A stretch of DNA of 64,000 bases from Rugalucina vietnamica (lineage: Eukaryota > Mollusca > Bivalvia > Lucinida > Lucinidae): positions 2,335,151 through 2,399,150 of the forward strand of contig OZ024878.1 of the NCBI GenBank assembly GCA_964017185.1. The letters are read 5' to 3'. Both the position numbers and the translations under genes were made by a program. Of this stretch, positions 1-11,082 are shown in pieces. How positions within the stretch are numbered: position 1 is the first letter of the stretch; each line of letters begins with the position of its first letter. The notes under the pieces were generated by a model. It had not been told where the DNA came from. It worked only from the letters and a program-made list of their open reading frames with translations, and ran no database searches.

Positions 1-3
1 CTA

Positions 4-425
4 ACACTTACTCTAATCACAAAGTTTCGAGTTTCTAATTTGCATATTACTACCCGCTAATATGCCGCTAATACGTTGCACCAACGTATTCTACAAGGGA
101 GACTATCCCGTTACATTACTTCCCCCTCCGAGAAGACTCGCCCCGAGTCTTGGCCTAGGGACTACATGGGTAAGGCAACTCCGTTCTGGCAGTTGTCATC
201 ATCCCACCGCTGCCACCAAATGTAACGAACAGCCGAGCCAAGCCACAGAAACCCCGTCGGTGGAAAAGCATGCTCATCCACCAAGGGTGGTTTACTGCGC
301 TATATACCTGACACTTACTCTAATCACAAAGTTTCGAGTTTCTAATTTGCATATTACTACCCGCTAATATGCCGCTAATACGTTGCACCCACGTATTCTA
401 CAAGGGAGACTATCCCGTTACATTA
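4..425. repeat. 115-bp direct repeat, 307-bp offset
   Basis: Positions 4-118 recur almost exactly at 311-425, with about one base different (ccaacgt versus cccacgt). The 192 bases between the copies are not repeated. This looks like a tandem duplication cut by the left edge of the window. No coding function was recognised. Confidence 0.85.
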
Positions 426-689
426 TTAAAGTAATAGTGCAATACTCTGACCGTGCCGGTTGACCTCTGACATAGATACATATTTGTTGTTCGGATTGCT
501 TAGTAAGTATGCTTTCCTTCGTGCGACTCTTTGAGGATAAGTAAGAATAGAGGGGCCAGGAATCGATGCAATTAAATTAAGTACCAACATACACACCAGT
601 TGGGAAAGAATATAGATATAACACAACACAACTTTTTCCGACAACACACACAAAGGGCAGAATGATAATGAATAATTAATAATTTATAA
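426..689. other. Unassigned AT-rich spacer
   Basis: No coding exon, RNA gene or recognisable repeat was seen here. The only open frame is a short minus-strand one without a recognisable domain. Confidence 0.5.
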
Positions 690-1690
690 TATTAAAACAT
701 CTTTTTTAAAAAAGAGCAGTGAAAATATGGATGAGAAAATGGATGGGCCGTACAACGGAGTCGGCTACTTGAGCCTCTTCGTTGGCCCTATAGATTTGGC
801 AACATGGGTCAAAATCAAATTGCTGTAATTTTGCATCTTTTAACAGAGTAGTCGATACAAAGACTAGTAAAGTCCAAACGGGATCATAGTAATTTAACTA
901 TGGATAGACAATGAATCTAAACCGATGATAATTTTCTTATTTCTAAAAATTCCATCGCTGATCTCAAAGGACGGAAAAGGATAATATAATCTGCTCTATG
1001 GATGATGTACGTAGAGACATTCAGGGCAGCCAAATTGCACAACACCAGCTGTAGTATTAGCAAATGAATATAAAATATATCCTTTAAGATCAGTGAAAAT
1101 ATAAATGAGAAACTTGATGGGCCTACCTCGGTTTCGGCTACTTAAGCCTCTTCAGTGACCTTATAGATTTGGCAACATTGAGCCAAAGAGAATCGCTGTA
1201 GTTTTGCATTTTTAACAGGTCAGTCAAAACAAAGACTAGTAAAATCCAAATGGTTCAAATATATTAAACGATGGTTAGACAATGAATCTAAATGATAATA
1301 ATTTTCTGACCTCTAAAAATACCATCGCTGATCCTAAAGGACCAAAAAGAAAAATATAATCAGCACTATGGATGATGTACAGGGAGACATTTTAGGGCCG
1401 CCACACGGCACAACGCCAGCTGCATACCATCGCTGATCTCAAAGGAACGAAATAGATATATAATCTGCACTATGGATGATGTACGGGGAGACTTTTTAGG
1501 GCCGCCACACGGCACAACACCAGATGCTGTAATAGCAAATAAAAATAAAACATATCCCTTAAGAGAAAAGAACTTATTAATGAGAAAGGGGATGGGCCAC
1601 ACCGCGGTTTCAGTTTTTTATGCCTCTTCAAAGACAAGCACTATTGATAATGTACGGGAGACTTTTTAGGGCCGCCACACGGAACAGCTG
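690..1690 (+). repeat. Repeat P tandem array
   Basis: Tandem copies of a ~370-bp unit. The landmark GATGATGTAC lies at 1001, 1371 and 1475, followed by a degenerate copy near 1642, so the first spacing is 370 bp and later units are internally deleted. Each unit also carries AGGGCCGCCACACGGCACAAC-like and CTGATCTCAAAGGAC-like blocks. Other copies lie at 2100-2345, 20738-20912, 38640-38845 (-), 54518-54605 (-), 47925-48106 and 50280-50594. It is non-coding; whether it is a satellite or part of a larger element cannot be told here. Confidence 0.8.
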
Positions 1691-1929
1691 CATATATGAA
1701 CACGGGCTTCAAACGACACTGGGAAAAATAGTAAAACAAATAGGAGTCCCTTTTCTAGTGTTTGCAAAAACTTTGTCACAAGAGGTCAATCGGCATGTTC
1801 AAACTATTTACACTATACATGTAAATATGGTCACCCTAAAGCTGTAACAACACACAATATTTACATTTTTATCACAAACGCCCGAGATGAAAGTATTCTT
1901 CTAGATGTTCTTTATTTCTCAATGAAAAA

Positions 1930-2026
1930 CAGTAAGTCACGTGATCTAGAGGCCACGCATATGGGCGGGGCGACGTCAATACCTGGCAGTGACGTTCTTT
2001 GTTTACTTTTCTTGGCGTGACGTCGG
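1930..2026. promoter_or_regulatory. CRE/Sp1/E-box motif cluster
   Basis: A GC-richer island in AT-rich DNA holds TCACGTGA (1937-1944), GGGCGGGGC (1963-1971), GACGTCA (1972-1978), TGACGTTC (1990-1997) and TGACGTC (2018-2024). These resemble E-box, Sp1 and cAMP-response elements. It lies between two P copies and has no adjacent recognised gene, so a promoter role is only a suggestion. Confidence 0.25.
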
Positions 2027-2099
2027 TCGCATATCGCCATGAATCCAAAAATCGAGGTGGGAAAAACCAAATCAACAATCAGGTACTAATACTTATTAT

Positions 2100-2345
2100 T
2101 ACGTATTATCTAAATTGGACCATTTATATTAAACATAGGTAAGAAAATAAATCTTAACCGATAATAAATTTCTGATTTCTCAGAATATCCTCTCTGATCT
2201 CAAAGGACCAAAAAGGAAATATAACCTGCACTATGAATGATATACGGGGAGACTTTTTAGGGCCGCCGCACGGCACAACACCAGCTACAGTAATAGCAAA
2301 CAAACATTAAAACTGTGGACCTTTAAGAGCAGTGAACACATTAAT
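2100..2345 (+). repeat. Repeat P, partial unit
   Basis: This matches the P unit from the CTGATTTCTCAGAATA-like segment through the GGGCCGCC block to AAGAGCAGTGAACACATTAA. It then runs directly into an A fragment, which suggests an insertion or recombination junction near 2345. Confidence 0.75.
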
Positions 2346-2575
2346 ATGAAAGCCGAGTAAGCAACTACTTTTCAATTGGTGGCCACTCAGTTAATCAAAC
2401 ATAACTATAATACGAAAACATATATAAGGTCCTAACAGCACAAAAAATCAACACCAAGACATAAAACAATAAGAACCACCACAAAAGTATCGCTTTGAAA
2501 CGATATAAAATTACTGGTGGGCTGAAATCGATTTTTCAGGCGCCTAATCTCACCCTCAGCAGCTCTAAAATACAC
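2345..2575 (-). repeat. Repeat A fragment
   Basis: A degenerate copy of dispersed repeat A. It has the GAGCAGCTA-like, GGTGGCCACTCAGTTA, ACACCAAGACATAAAACA and CTCACCCTCAGC blocks in order. The constant GGTACAAGTAGG end is missing. Strand is given relative to the Penelope-like element to which A is attached at 37 kb. Confidence 0.75.
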
Positions 2576-2774
2576 AAATTTAAACCAGCGATAAGCAAAA
2601 TCATGTAAAAAATATAAAACATAGGTACCAACGTATAACGGAAAGCAGGTTGAGAAGCTTTTGAAGTGAGGTGGTCATAGAGCTAGCTTGGACAGTACAA
2701 ATAAAATGCAGAGGGCTGTTAGTGAACAGCCACATCATATTCGGGTGGCCACAAAGTCATACAACATAAAACTC

Positions 2775-2990
2775 GTTTTGGGAATAACGGAGATGGGAAA
2801 AACTAAATTAACAACCAGATAGATATACATCGAGAACATATCGTTATCCGAGTGAGCAGCTATTTCCAAATAGGCGGCAACTCAGTTGACCGAACTTAAC
2901 TAAATACATGTATATGAAAATGTACATAGGGTGCAAAAATTTCAAAACCACACCATAAAACAATAAGAACCACCACAGAAGTAACAAACA
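2775..2990 (-). repeat. Repeat A fragment
   Basis: A second degenerate A copy. The GAGATGGGAAAAACTAAATT, GAGTGAGCAGCTATTTCC and AAGAACCACCACAGAAGTA blocks are in the expected order. Both ends are truncated. Confidence 0.7.
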
Positions 2991-3689
2991 CAATGGAAAA
3001 ATTAACGTGTCCTCCAGGTGTTTAGTCTTTTAGTGTTTGTTGTTTAACCTCCACGCAACAGCTATGTTTTCGTCTTGACGTCGCTTCCAGGTTTTGAGAC
3101 TTATCCCCATGACCATAAAGTTTAGATGGCACGACACCCCATTGTGCTTGCTTCAAACTGTCATCAAACAAACAACACATTATACCTTTACTTATTTGCA
3201 AGATTAATTTTAGATTATTATTGTCGAAATACTGCAATCAACGGATATATTTCTTATACTTAATTTTCTATGCGTATCGTGCGTTTTGACTGTGCTTTAA
3301 ATCAAGAATGTTGGCAGTAGCCTTTAGAATCTACTTGTAAGCAAGTGCATTTTGCATCGTTTAATTTCAAGATCGTCCAACAGAAATCTTACATACCATT
3401 TGAATACCACTGCACGATCTGTTCTACAATGGTGCAACACATTCCTGTTGTACCCACAGGAAAAAGTTTACTCAGTACTTTTGCGAACCCCAAAAGTACC
3501 TTATCAGGCCGCTCACACAATCTGTTTCGCCTTGTTATTTGCATAGACAGTTTTACTCTATGAATTAGATAAGAAAGTGCTTGAGTTGCTTAATTTTTCG
3601 CAAAAATACATTTTTGTAACTTGTGCATTTTTCCACTAGAGTGCAATCTGTTACGAGCGCCACAATTGACAAATCGCAGCTAATCGGCA
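2991..3689. other. Unassigned spacer
   Basis: No gene or recognisable repeat was seen. The short open frames on both strands lack any recognisable domain and have no supporting splice signals. Confidence 0.4.
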
Positions 3690-4386
3690 CATTTTGCAAA
3701 AGTTGACGTTCTAATACGTTCTTTTGAAAGTCGTTGCGTTTGGATACGATCTGTTCCGGTCCGATAAGAAAGGGTGGCGATCGGTCAAAATCTGGTAGCA
3801 CGATATCGGTCCCGGATAAATACGATTATTTGCGTTCCGATAGTATTTATACGATTAAGACCCCGATTCAAATGCGATCTGACACGATTATAACGATACT
3901 TTACCGAGATTTGATACGAACTGATACGCGTAGATGCGTTTTGGTAAGAACCTCAAGAACTGATACGATGTGTGGCGACAGTTTATAATTGTTGGTTTGC
4001 GTTTTTGGTGAGTGTGGTCACGATTGAGTCACGATGAGAGTTCGACAGATATATACTTCGAAAACAAACATATACCTCATTACGTGTTTAACCTCTGAAG
4101 ACGAAACAATATTGATGATGACCGGAGCTGAGAACGATGCGAATGAGGTTCCAACACAGGGGTTGGTAAAGCCTTTATCTTTCTACCCCTGCCTCTGCTA
4201 TCATTTCCTGGCATCCTTAAGATTTCTAATTACTACTGAAAAGGACCGTATTGATGTTTACTTTTCTATTGTCGATCAAAGGATAAAACTCATTTATCTA
4301 GCCCAATGTATTTCATGTATTGATAATTCGTAACATATCATGAGCATCCGTAGCATAAGCGTGGTTAGTCTTGTCTCATCACATTT

Positions 4387-4556
4387 ACTGGTAGAAGCCT
4401 CCGTGGTGCAGTGGTTATGTCACTCGCCTTGTAAACCAGCTGTCGCAGGTTCGATCCCGGGCTTCTCCAGTCCGTCGGGTGGGTCTATAAACCGAGGTTC
4501 CGTCTCCATATGACCTTATCTGTTGGTGGGACGTTAGACCCCAATCAATCAACCAA
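4387..4556 (+). mobile_element. tRNA-derived SINE (Thr-like head)
   Basis: The head resembles a tRNA. It has an A-box-like GTGGTGCAGTGG near 4403, a loop containing TTGTAA (a TGT, threonine-type anticodon) and a B-box GGTTCGATCCC near 4449. The acceptor ends GAAGCC and GGGCTTC pair, but the anticodon stem has mismatches, so it is unlikely to be a working tRNA. A tRNA-unrelated body follows and ends in GGGACGTTAGACCCC plus a CAATCAATCAACCAACCAAC tail, the usual layout of an invertebrate SINE. Confidence 0.75.
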
Positions 4557-4567
4557 CCAACATTTAC

Positions 4568-4605
4568 AGGTATCAAATAGTATCAGATAGTATCAGATAG
4601 TATCC
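4568..4605 (+). repeat. 10-bp microsatellite
   Basis: Three to four imperfect copies of TATCAGATAG immediately follow the SINE tail. Confidence 0.7.
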
Positions 4606-5015
4606 TATCGCGAGTCATTCGCATCGTCTCGTAGTTAATCGGGCCAGGCAAATTTTCTCAAATCGTAACCGACCGTTACAATTCGTAGGAAATCGCAGCC
4701 AATCTCAACAGACCGCGACGATTTTGGTCGACCCCTATCACCGCGATTGAGGAACAAGATGATATACGATTCGTTGCGATTTGTTACGATGTGATACGAT
4801 CTGATGCGATGGTCACGATAGTCCCGCCAGTCTTGGTGAATGTGGAAAAATGTTTGGCAGCCAAAAACGTTTTTCCACGATTAGCCCGATTATTAAGATT
4901 GACATCATGACGTGATGCAATCTGATAAGATTGGTTAGGTTAGTCCCGATTGGTCCACGATTAAGACTATGAAACCAATCGTGGTCAAATCGTGATAAGT
5001 GTGAAAGCTGCACGA

Positions 5016-5432
5016 CTGATAAATGATTAAACTGGTGCCTTGATAAAAATCGTTGTCGAATTCAAAACTGCCAAGGGTTTTTCGCAGCCACGGTGATTTA
5101 AACAGTTTGAATAAGATTTTACCTGATCTTTCACTGACTAAATTTTGGCCTGTGAGCATATTTTGAAAAGTATGCTAATCAAACACAAGATTTGATCATT
5201 GCTGTTGTTACGACGTTGCCTATTAACGCTTTTTTTCATTCCAAGAAGCGCGACCTTCTATTATACATTTTCTCCAATAACAAACCAAGGCATCGATATA
5301 ATGCTTCAAAAATGTAATCTGAGATAACAACTTGATACTACGAAGCCTCAAACTGATTTTGCTCAAGTATTGGTGTATTCTTCAACGACACATAACTTCA
5401 GAATTGTTAAAAATTTGAAGTGGCCCAGGTAG
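5016..5432. other. Unassigned spacer before LINE
   Basis: Nothing recognisable. The 5' junction of the LINE lies somewhere near the right end of this stretch, but no target-site duplication could be matched to its 3' end. Confidence 0.4.
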
Positions 5433-5915
5433 CGAAACCTAGGTTGCAACCTATTGAAAAATGAACACGAAGAAATAAAAAAGCGAGAAAAGAATTTAAT
5501 TATCAAAGGCATACCCGAGGATGAGGAAGAAACAGCGACCGAACAGGTTGAGGCCCTGTTTGAATTAATGGACCTTAATGTGAATGTAAAATCTGCTTTC
5601 AGGTTAAACGTCTCTGAATCAGTAAGAAACCAGTACCCAGACTCAGAAATCACAAGGTCAATCAAAGTTGTAATGTCGTCAGTGGGGGACATGAAGGCTG
5701 TCTTGAGAAAGGCGAAAGGCATCAAGGACATTGAAACTGAAAAGTTTGATGTTTCGCAGGTATTCGTTACACCTGATCTGACAAAATTACAAAGAGAACA
5801 AGACTTTAAAAATAGAAAAGAGCTTAAACGTCGTAGAAATGTTAACCCAAACTGGGTGATCAGGGGCGGACGTCTCCATCTCAGGAAGGCTCCTCCCCAG
5901 GCGGAAGAGCGGTAA
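5433..5915 (+). CDS. LINE ORF1, C-terminal part
   Basis: An open frame from just after a TAG at 5430-5432 to the TAA at 5913-5915, with no ATG in frame near its start, so it is the remainder of a longer ORF1. The product (~160 residues) is charged and helix-forming: an N-terminal EIKKREKNLIIKGIPEDEEE stretch, then an RNA-binding-like alpha/beta segment, then a lysine/arginine-rich end. This matches the nucleic-acid chaperone ORF1 of CR1/L2-like LINEs, which binds the element RNA in the RNP. The ORF2 frame is already open before this ORF ends, as expected for coupled translation. Confidence 0.75.
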   Translation, partial: RNLGCNLLKNEHEEIKKREKNLIIKGIPEDEEETATEQVEALFELMDLNVNVKSAFRLNVSESVRNQYPDSEITRSIKVVMSSVGDMKAVLRKAKGIKDIETEKFDVSQVFVTPDLTKLQREQDFKNRKELKRRRNVNPNWVIRGGRLHLRKAPPQAEER

Positions 5916-5974
5916 ACAAAGAAAGAAACGGTGTTCATGTAAATAGTTTTAACCAGTGTTTTGACAGTTCAAAG

Positions 5975-8719
5975 TTGAAAGTTAAATTTTTTAATTCACA
6001 ATGTTTGTATAATAAATACACAGATCTAATAGATACTGTTTTGAGTGAAGACTTGGATATAGTGGCAATTTGTGAGACTTGGTTAGATAAGAATATAAGT
6101 AATTCAGAATTTGAAATAAAAGGATACAAGACTTTTCGAGTTGATCGCAACTTAGATTTTTATCCTGAAGGGACATATACAGTAGAGGCAAGAGGAGGTG
6201 TACTCTTAATGATTAAAGACTATTTGAAGCCTGAAGTTTGTGAAAATTTACAATGCAACGCAGAAATTTTATGGTGTAACATTTTCCCATCCGAACAGCA
6301 CTGTGTCACTTTTGGGGTTGTTTATAGACCAGAGCGGGGTAAACAACACAACTTAGATATCATTTGTGAGTCAATAAACAGATGTGAAAATAGTGACTGT
6401 ATATTAGTCGGAGATTTCAATTTTCGAGACATCGACTGGGTAAATGTATCATCACCTCATGAGCTGGACTCTATTTTCATAAACACGCTAACAGAAAATG
6501 CTTTCACACAACTAGTAGAGGAACCTACAAGAGGCACAAACATTTTAGACCTTGTTGTGACAACAAACTCAGACTTAGTAGAGAATTTAGTAGTCTCTGA
6601 ACATTTCAGTAGTAGTGATCATAAAAGTATAAACTTTGAGATCTGTTTACCAAAGCCAAGAATAAATGAAGAAGCACGCAAAGTTTACCTGTACAGTAAA
6701 GGTGATTATGAGACATTTAACTCAGAAATTTTAAACCAGGACTGGGAGTCGCGATTTAAGCATAAATCAGTTGAAGGGAAATGGAAAGTCTTCAAAGACA
6801 CATATTCTGAAATGCTAGAGAAACATGTTCCCCATAAACTCATTAAACCAGGTCAAAAATTAGATCCACCATGGACTCGCTCTAAAAACGTCAAACGAGC
6901 TAGACGTAAACGTAGAAATGCGTGGAAAAATGTGAAATCTAGAAATTTAAACTCTGATAAACTGCTTTATGAACAAGTGAAACAGGAATATAAATCAGAA
7001 CTTAACAATGCTAAAGCTAAATATGAGGAGGAATTAGTGGACTCTATACCAGAAAATCCTAAGCGGTTTTACAATTACACACGCTCATTTACGAGAAGCT
7101 CGTCGACAGTAGAACAATTAGAGGTAAACGGTGAAAAAGTTTACGACGACAGAGGAAAGGCAGATTGTCTAAATAGTTTCTTTTCATCTGTATTGACTGA
7201 GGAATCCCCATTACGTCAAACGTTGCCCATAAAAACAGACAGATGTGAAAAAAGTACACGTTTCAGTCCATTTACTGAGGAACAAGTGAGAAATAAACTA
7301 CTTAAGTTGAAACCCAATAAGTCTTGTGGCCCTGATGGCATCCATGTTAATGTACTTCGTTCTGTACCGGCACTGGCTGTGCCATTATGTGACATTTTTA
7401 ACCACTCTGTGTTTTCCGGTTACGTACCACAAGATTGGAGAGATGGTAACATTACACCGCTGCATAAGAAAGGCCCAAGGAAATTGTGTTCAAACTATAG
7501 GCCAGTGACACTAACCAGCCAAATAGTGAAACTATTAGAACGCTTAGTTCAAGATCAATTACTAGCCCATGTACAAGAAAAAAACATTATATCATGTGAT
7601 CAACATGGATTTCAACAGAAATGCTCTTGTGTTAGTCAATTGCTGGAGTGTATGAATGACTGGACTCAAACATATGACCTTGGCGAGTCAACGGATGTGA
7701 TATATCTGGACTTTGTCAAGGCTTTTGATACTGTGGCGCATCAAAGACTCTTGGCAAAACTGGATCACTGTGGCATACGAGGACATTTACTTACATGGAT
7801 ATCATCATTCTTATCTGGCCGACGTCAAAGAGTTGTGCTTAGAAATGGAATCTCAGACTGGATACCAGTAACTAGCGGGGTACCCCAAGGGTCCATCTTG
7901 GGCCCTTTGTTGTTTCTCGTCTTCGTGAACGATCTGCCTAACATAGCATTATCTACGGCGAAATTATTCGCCGATGATACCAAACTATACAGACAAATCA
8001 TGAACATTATGGACTGTGACATTCTCCAAGACGATCTAAATGAATTCTCGGCTTGGTCAAAAATTTGGTTAATCAAGTTCAATGCTATAAAATGTATAGT
8101 CCTGAGGATACGTGAAGCAATCAAATACATATATACATTAGATGGTGTTAACTTGGAAAGTGTAGACTGTCAAAAAGACCTTGGAGTCACTATATCAAAG
8201 TCTCTGAAACCGGCAACACACATTGACATTATAACAAAAAAGGCATATCAGAAAATAGGAATGATTAAACGATGTTTCACAAACTTTACTGAAAGGAAAG
8301 TCACAACATTATATCAGGCAATCATAAGACCGGCGTTGGAATATGCGTCACCAGTATGGAATCCGTGGTATAAGCAGGACATTGAAAAATTAGAAAAGGT
8401 ACAGAGAAAGTGTCTCAAATTATGTCCAACTGATATTGAAATGGAATCACTCGAAAATAGAAGGAAATTCACAGATTGTGTGGAAACATTTAAATTTGTC
8501 CATAATAAATATAAAACCCCGGCAAGTGTATATTTCAAAAAGCCTGCTCGCGAATTACGAGGTCATTCTCAGAAATTGATGAAACAGCACAGCCGTACTG
8601 AAATCAGAAAGAATTTCTTCTCAAACCGAGTGATCGACACCTGGAACACCCTTCGAGACACAACTGTTCAGGACCAGTCGTTAGCTTCGATGAAGCAGAA
8701 ACTGAGAGCTGACCTGTAG
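5975..8719 (+). CDS. LINE ORF2: endonuclease and reverse transcriptase
   Basis: ORF2 (about 914 codons counted from a TTG at 5975; the frame is open further upstream into ORF1 with no ATG) encodes the enzyme that nicks target DNA and primes reverse transcription. The N-terminal ~220 residues are an APE-type endonuclease with N7, E34 (ICETW), D147 (GDFN) and D215-H216 (SSSDH). The RT domain (about 430-690) shows PNKSCGPDG, NYRPVTLT, the first catalytic Asp in YLDFVKAFDTV (D579), SGVPQGSILGP and FADD (D667-D668). The C-terminal region ends in the usual FFSNRVIDTWN block. No stop or frameshift interrupts it and all catalytic residues seen are present, so it may encode active enzyme although the copy is 5'-truncated. 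Clade: CR1/L2-like from the motif pattern. Confidence 0.9.
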   Translation: MKVKFFNSQCLYNKYTDLIDTVLSEDLDIVAICETWLDKNISNSEFEIKGYKTFRVDRNLDFYPEGTYTVEARGGVLLMIKDYLKPEVCENLQCNAEILWCNIFPSEQHCVTFGVVYRPERGKQHNLDIICESINRCENSDCILVGDFNFRDIDWVNVSSPHELDSIFINTLTENAFTQLVEEPTRGTNILDLVVTTNSDLVENLVVSEHFSSSDHKSINFEICLPKPRINEEARKVYLYSKGDYETFNSEILNQDWESRFKHKSVEGKWKVFKDTYSEMLEKHVPHKLIKPGQKLDPPWTRSKNVKRARRKRRNAWKNVKSRNLNSDKLLYEQVKQEYKSELNNAKAKYEEELVDSIPENPKRFYNYTRSFTRSSSTVEQLEVNGEKVYDDRGKADCLNSFFSSVLTEESPLRQTLPIKTDRCEKSTRFSPFTEEQVRNKLLKLKPNKSCGPDGIHVNVLRSVPALAVPLCDIFNHSVFSGYVPQDWRDGNITPLHKKGPRKLCSNYRPVTLTSQIVKLLERLVQDQLLAHVQEKNIISCDQHGFQQKCSCVSQLLECMNDWTQTYDLGESTDVIYLDFVKAFDTVAHQRLLAKLDHCGIRGHLLTWISSFLSGRRQRVVLRNGISDWIPVTSGVPQGSILGPLLFLVFVNDLPNIALSTAKLFADDTKLYRQIMNIMDCDILQDDLNEFSAWSKIWLIKFNAIKCIVLRIREAIKYIYTLDGVNLESVDCQKDLGVTISKSLKPATHIDIITKKAYQKIGMIKRCFTNFTERKVTTLYQAIIRPALEYASPVWNPWYKQDIEKLEKVQRKCLKLCPTDIEMESLENRRKFTDCVETFKFVHNKYKTPASVYFKKPARELRGHSQKLMKQHSRTEIRKNFFSNRVIDTWNTLRDTTVQDQSLASMKQKLRADL

Positions 8720-8817
8720 TGTGTCGGCTATACTACCAAGTATCCAAGTAAGTATCCAAGTAACGGACGGGGGCTTTGCAATAAAGTAATGAATATCTTT
8801 TAACGTTGACACTTTTA

Positions 8818-8856
8818 CGCCTCTTCCTGATCTTTGCCTACTTGTACCTTGTAATA
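8818..8856 (+). repeat. Repeat A terminal fragment
   Basis: The last ~39 bp of repeat A (CTTCCTGATCTTTGCC, CTACTTGTACC) sits directly after the LINE 3' end. This terminus is the part retained by most A copies. Confidence 0.65.
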
Positions 8857-8931
8857 AAATGAAGTGGAATGGATTTGTGGACCAGTGTGTAGGTAAGGCA
8901 TAGATCACATTCAATATCATTAACAGAACTA

Positions 8932-9064
8932 TGGGCGGATCCAGAGGGGGGACAGGGGGTCCGCCACCCCCCTTGAATTGCCAGATTATTGATTTTTGTC
9001 ATGTTGAAATTTTCCGTCTGGGAATTTAAACCCTCCTCCCTGAGAAAATTTTCTGGATCCGAGC
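8932..9064. mobile_element. Short MITE with GGATCCAGA ends
   Basis: Inverted ends GGCGGATCCAGA (from about 8936) and TCTGGATCCGAGC (to about 9064) enclose ~105 bp that includes a G-run and CCGCCACCCCCC. The length and inverted termini suit a miniature DNA transposon; the superfamily was not determined. Confidence 0.6.
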
Positions 9065-10790
9065 ATAAGAACGATCACAGTCACGGCAAGTTCCACTGTG
9101 TCCAATCGGAACGCCGGAAAACGGTCGAAACGCCCAATTGGCGGCTTTTATACTGCGGATTTCTGTAGTTTTCGACGGATTCGCGTCATTTTGGAAGGAA
9201 ATTATTTGGAAAAGGTAACAAAACGGTTTAGTATGAGTATTAAAAGAGTTTATGCCAACATATGCAATCTTCTATCCGAGTCTACAAACATGAACATGCC
9301 TCTAACCGCGAGTATCTGCTGATGCATAAGCTCCGCTAGTAGACGAGACGATGGGTAGGTTTTACACAACACCCTCCACATACTAGGTTTGATGCTATGG
9401 GTGGCTTCTTTGATTACTATTAAGAGTTTCTAGGCACGTTGTCGCCTTTTGATGTGGTGCATTTGCCCCCCAGAAGCCGTTACGTATGTTACCCATTCAA
9501 AACAGAAATATACTCTAAGTTTGTAAAATACACTATGAATCTCTAACCTAAATTCCAAACCTAAATATATTAATATCAGGTGATAAGAGGAAGTTACTGG
9601 CACATATATCGATATTTGTTAATCATTATTATTCACCGATGGTGTTACCTACGTTACAGTTCAAAACATCCTATACAACGGTTAATTACAGGACTTTAAG
9701 CTATTTTAGCATACATCTCTTTGCGCTCTTTTAGTTTTGATACACTGGACTTAAAGGAAATATAATTTTTCTTTCAGAAAAAGAAAGATGTTTCATCATA
9801 TCATTCCTTGGTCGAAAGTTATTGCATTATGTTCCACAGTAGTTTAAACATATTTTATTGCCAATTTTAAGCAATGGGGTTGGGCTACAAGTTCTTACAA
9901 CATTAATTACAGCCCGCCCCCTAAGTAACACACTTAAGATTATGAAAGAGTAAAAGCGTTCACATTCAACTATGAACAACCCAGCCTGAAATAAAAGAAA
10001 GATTTATACCATCATTTTGCTATAAATAACAAATTTGTATTCTTATGTCATAAATGTATACTTTGCATGTTTGTCTAAACACTAAAAGATGGCAACGTAT
10101 GTAACACATAAACATTAAAAATTTAAAAATCAGTTTTTTATGACTTTAATGCAGATGAGATGCTCATCGTTGTCCAATATTATGATTTGGCACTGGTGGA
10201 GAACTCATATTAGATATATGAAATATTCAAGAGTGTAATCCCCCCTTCCTCCTCCCTAAACCACCCAGCACATGCACACATGCCATTGAATTTTAAGCGC
10301 TCACACCCAAACCCCAAAATCCCAAAATATGGATTTTTTTTTCCTTTTTGTCATTTTGTAGGATTCAGTGATATGAAATGACATTGTCAACGTATTCTGT
10401 CACTATTTATGAAGTAACCTTTCACAAAGCCCGCCACTTTACATAAGCAAATGTCAATGCGAGTGACGGGCATTTTAATGGTAACGTTTGTAACACATTT
10501 TCACTGAAATCAGACGCTAAAAATTCGAGGCGAATAAAACTTATGGAACACAAATAGCAGTCAGAGCTAATTATCATCACCGAACATTATTTTCCGATTT
10601 CTGGATTGCAAAATGACTTATCGGCCATACAAAAACACTATGCGGTGCATGCGAGTTCGATTTGTCTGCTTGCACATGTCCTAGTGCCGAAGGCAGACAT
10701 TTGCAACTGTTGGCTGTCAGTTCTTTGGGTCCTTCGGCTGTAGAGATTTAGATCAAACCCCCGTGGAATACTCCCATCTTACGACAGTAA

Positions 10791-11037
10791 GGTGCCGCCC
10801 TAAAGCCCCACGTTTTTAGTATTTTAGCTCTGAAAGCACCAACTTTTTCAGTTCGATCAGCTCTAAAAGCATCGACGTTTTTGTATGCATTCATCAGCTC
10901 TAAAGGCACACGTTTTTACAGTTTTATCAGCTCTAAAGGCACAACTTTTACAGATCAATGAGCTCTGAAAGCAACCAATTTTTAAGTTTGTTCAGCTCTG
11001 AAAGCCCCCTTCTTTTTAACTTAGGGCGGCACATACA
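10791..11037. mobile_element. Small inverted-ended element with ~40-bp minisatellite
   Basis: Inverted ends GTGCCGCCCTAAAG (from 10792) and CTTAGGGCGGCAC (to about 11035) bracket six or so copies of a ~40-bp unit beginning with AGCTCTAAAAGC or AGCTCTGAAAGC. A C15 run follows at 11061-11075. It lies inside the larger 9364-13523 element. Confidence 0.65.
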
Positions 11038-11082
11038 TACCTATTAAATATGTTAGCACTCCCCCCCCCCCCCCGAATCAGA

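Larger units (their letters stand above)
3690..5015. repeat. TACGAT-rich degenerate repeat
   Basis: The motifs TACGAT, GATACGAT and CACGAT recur dozens of times between about 3700-3990 and 4610-5000, far more than in neighbouring DNA, with no fixed period. A SINE (4387-4556) and a short GTATCAGATA array (about 4568-4605) interrupt it. It reads as the decayed interior of one simple-repeat-rich element. No coding sequence was recognised. Confidence 0.55.
5433..8800 (+). mobile_element. CR1/L2-like LINE, 5'-truncated
   Basis: A non-LTR retrotransposon with the end of ORF1 and a complete-looking ORF2 (endonuclease plus reverse transcriptase). The 5' end is cut inside ORF1. The 3' UTR after 8719 contains short TATCCAAG-type repeats (about 8737-8762) and AATAAA at 8780. 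A fragment of repeat A follows. The RT motifs place it in the Jockey supergroup near CR1/L2; the exact clade needs a tree. The uninterrupted ORF2 suggests a fairly young copy. Confidence 0.88.

Noticed and set aside
5363..5938. 191-codon minus-strand ORF opposite LINE ORF1
   Set aside because: It is a mirror of ORF1 coding bias and has no recognisable domain; the plus-strand frame matches a known ORF1 layout.
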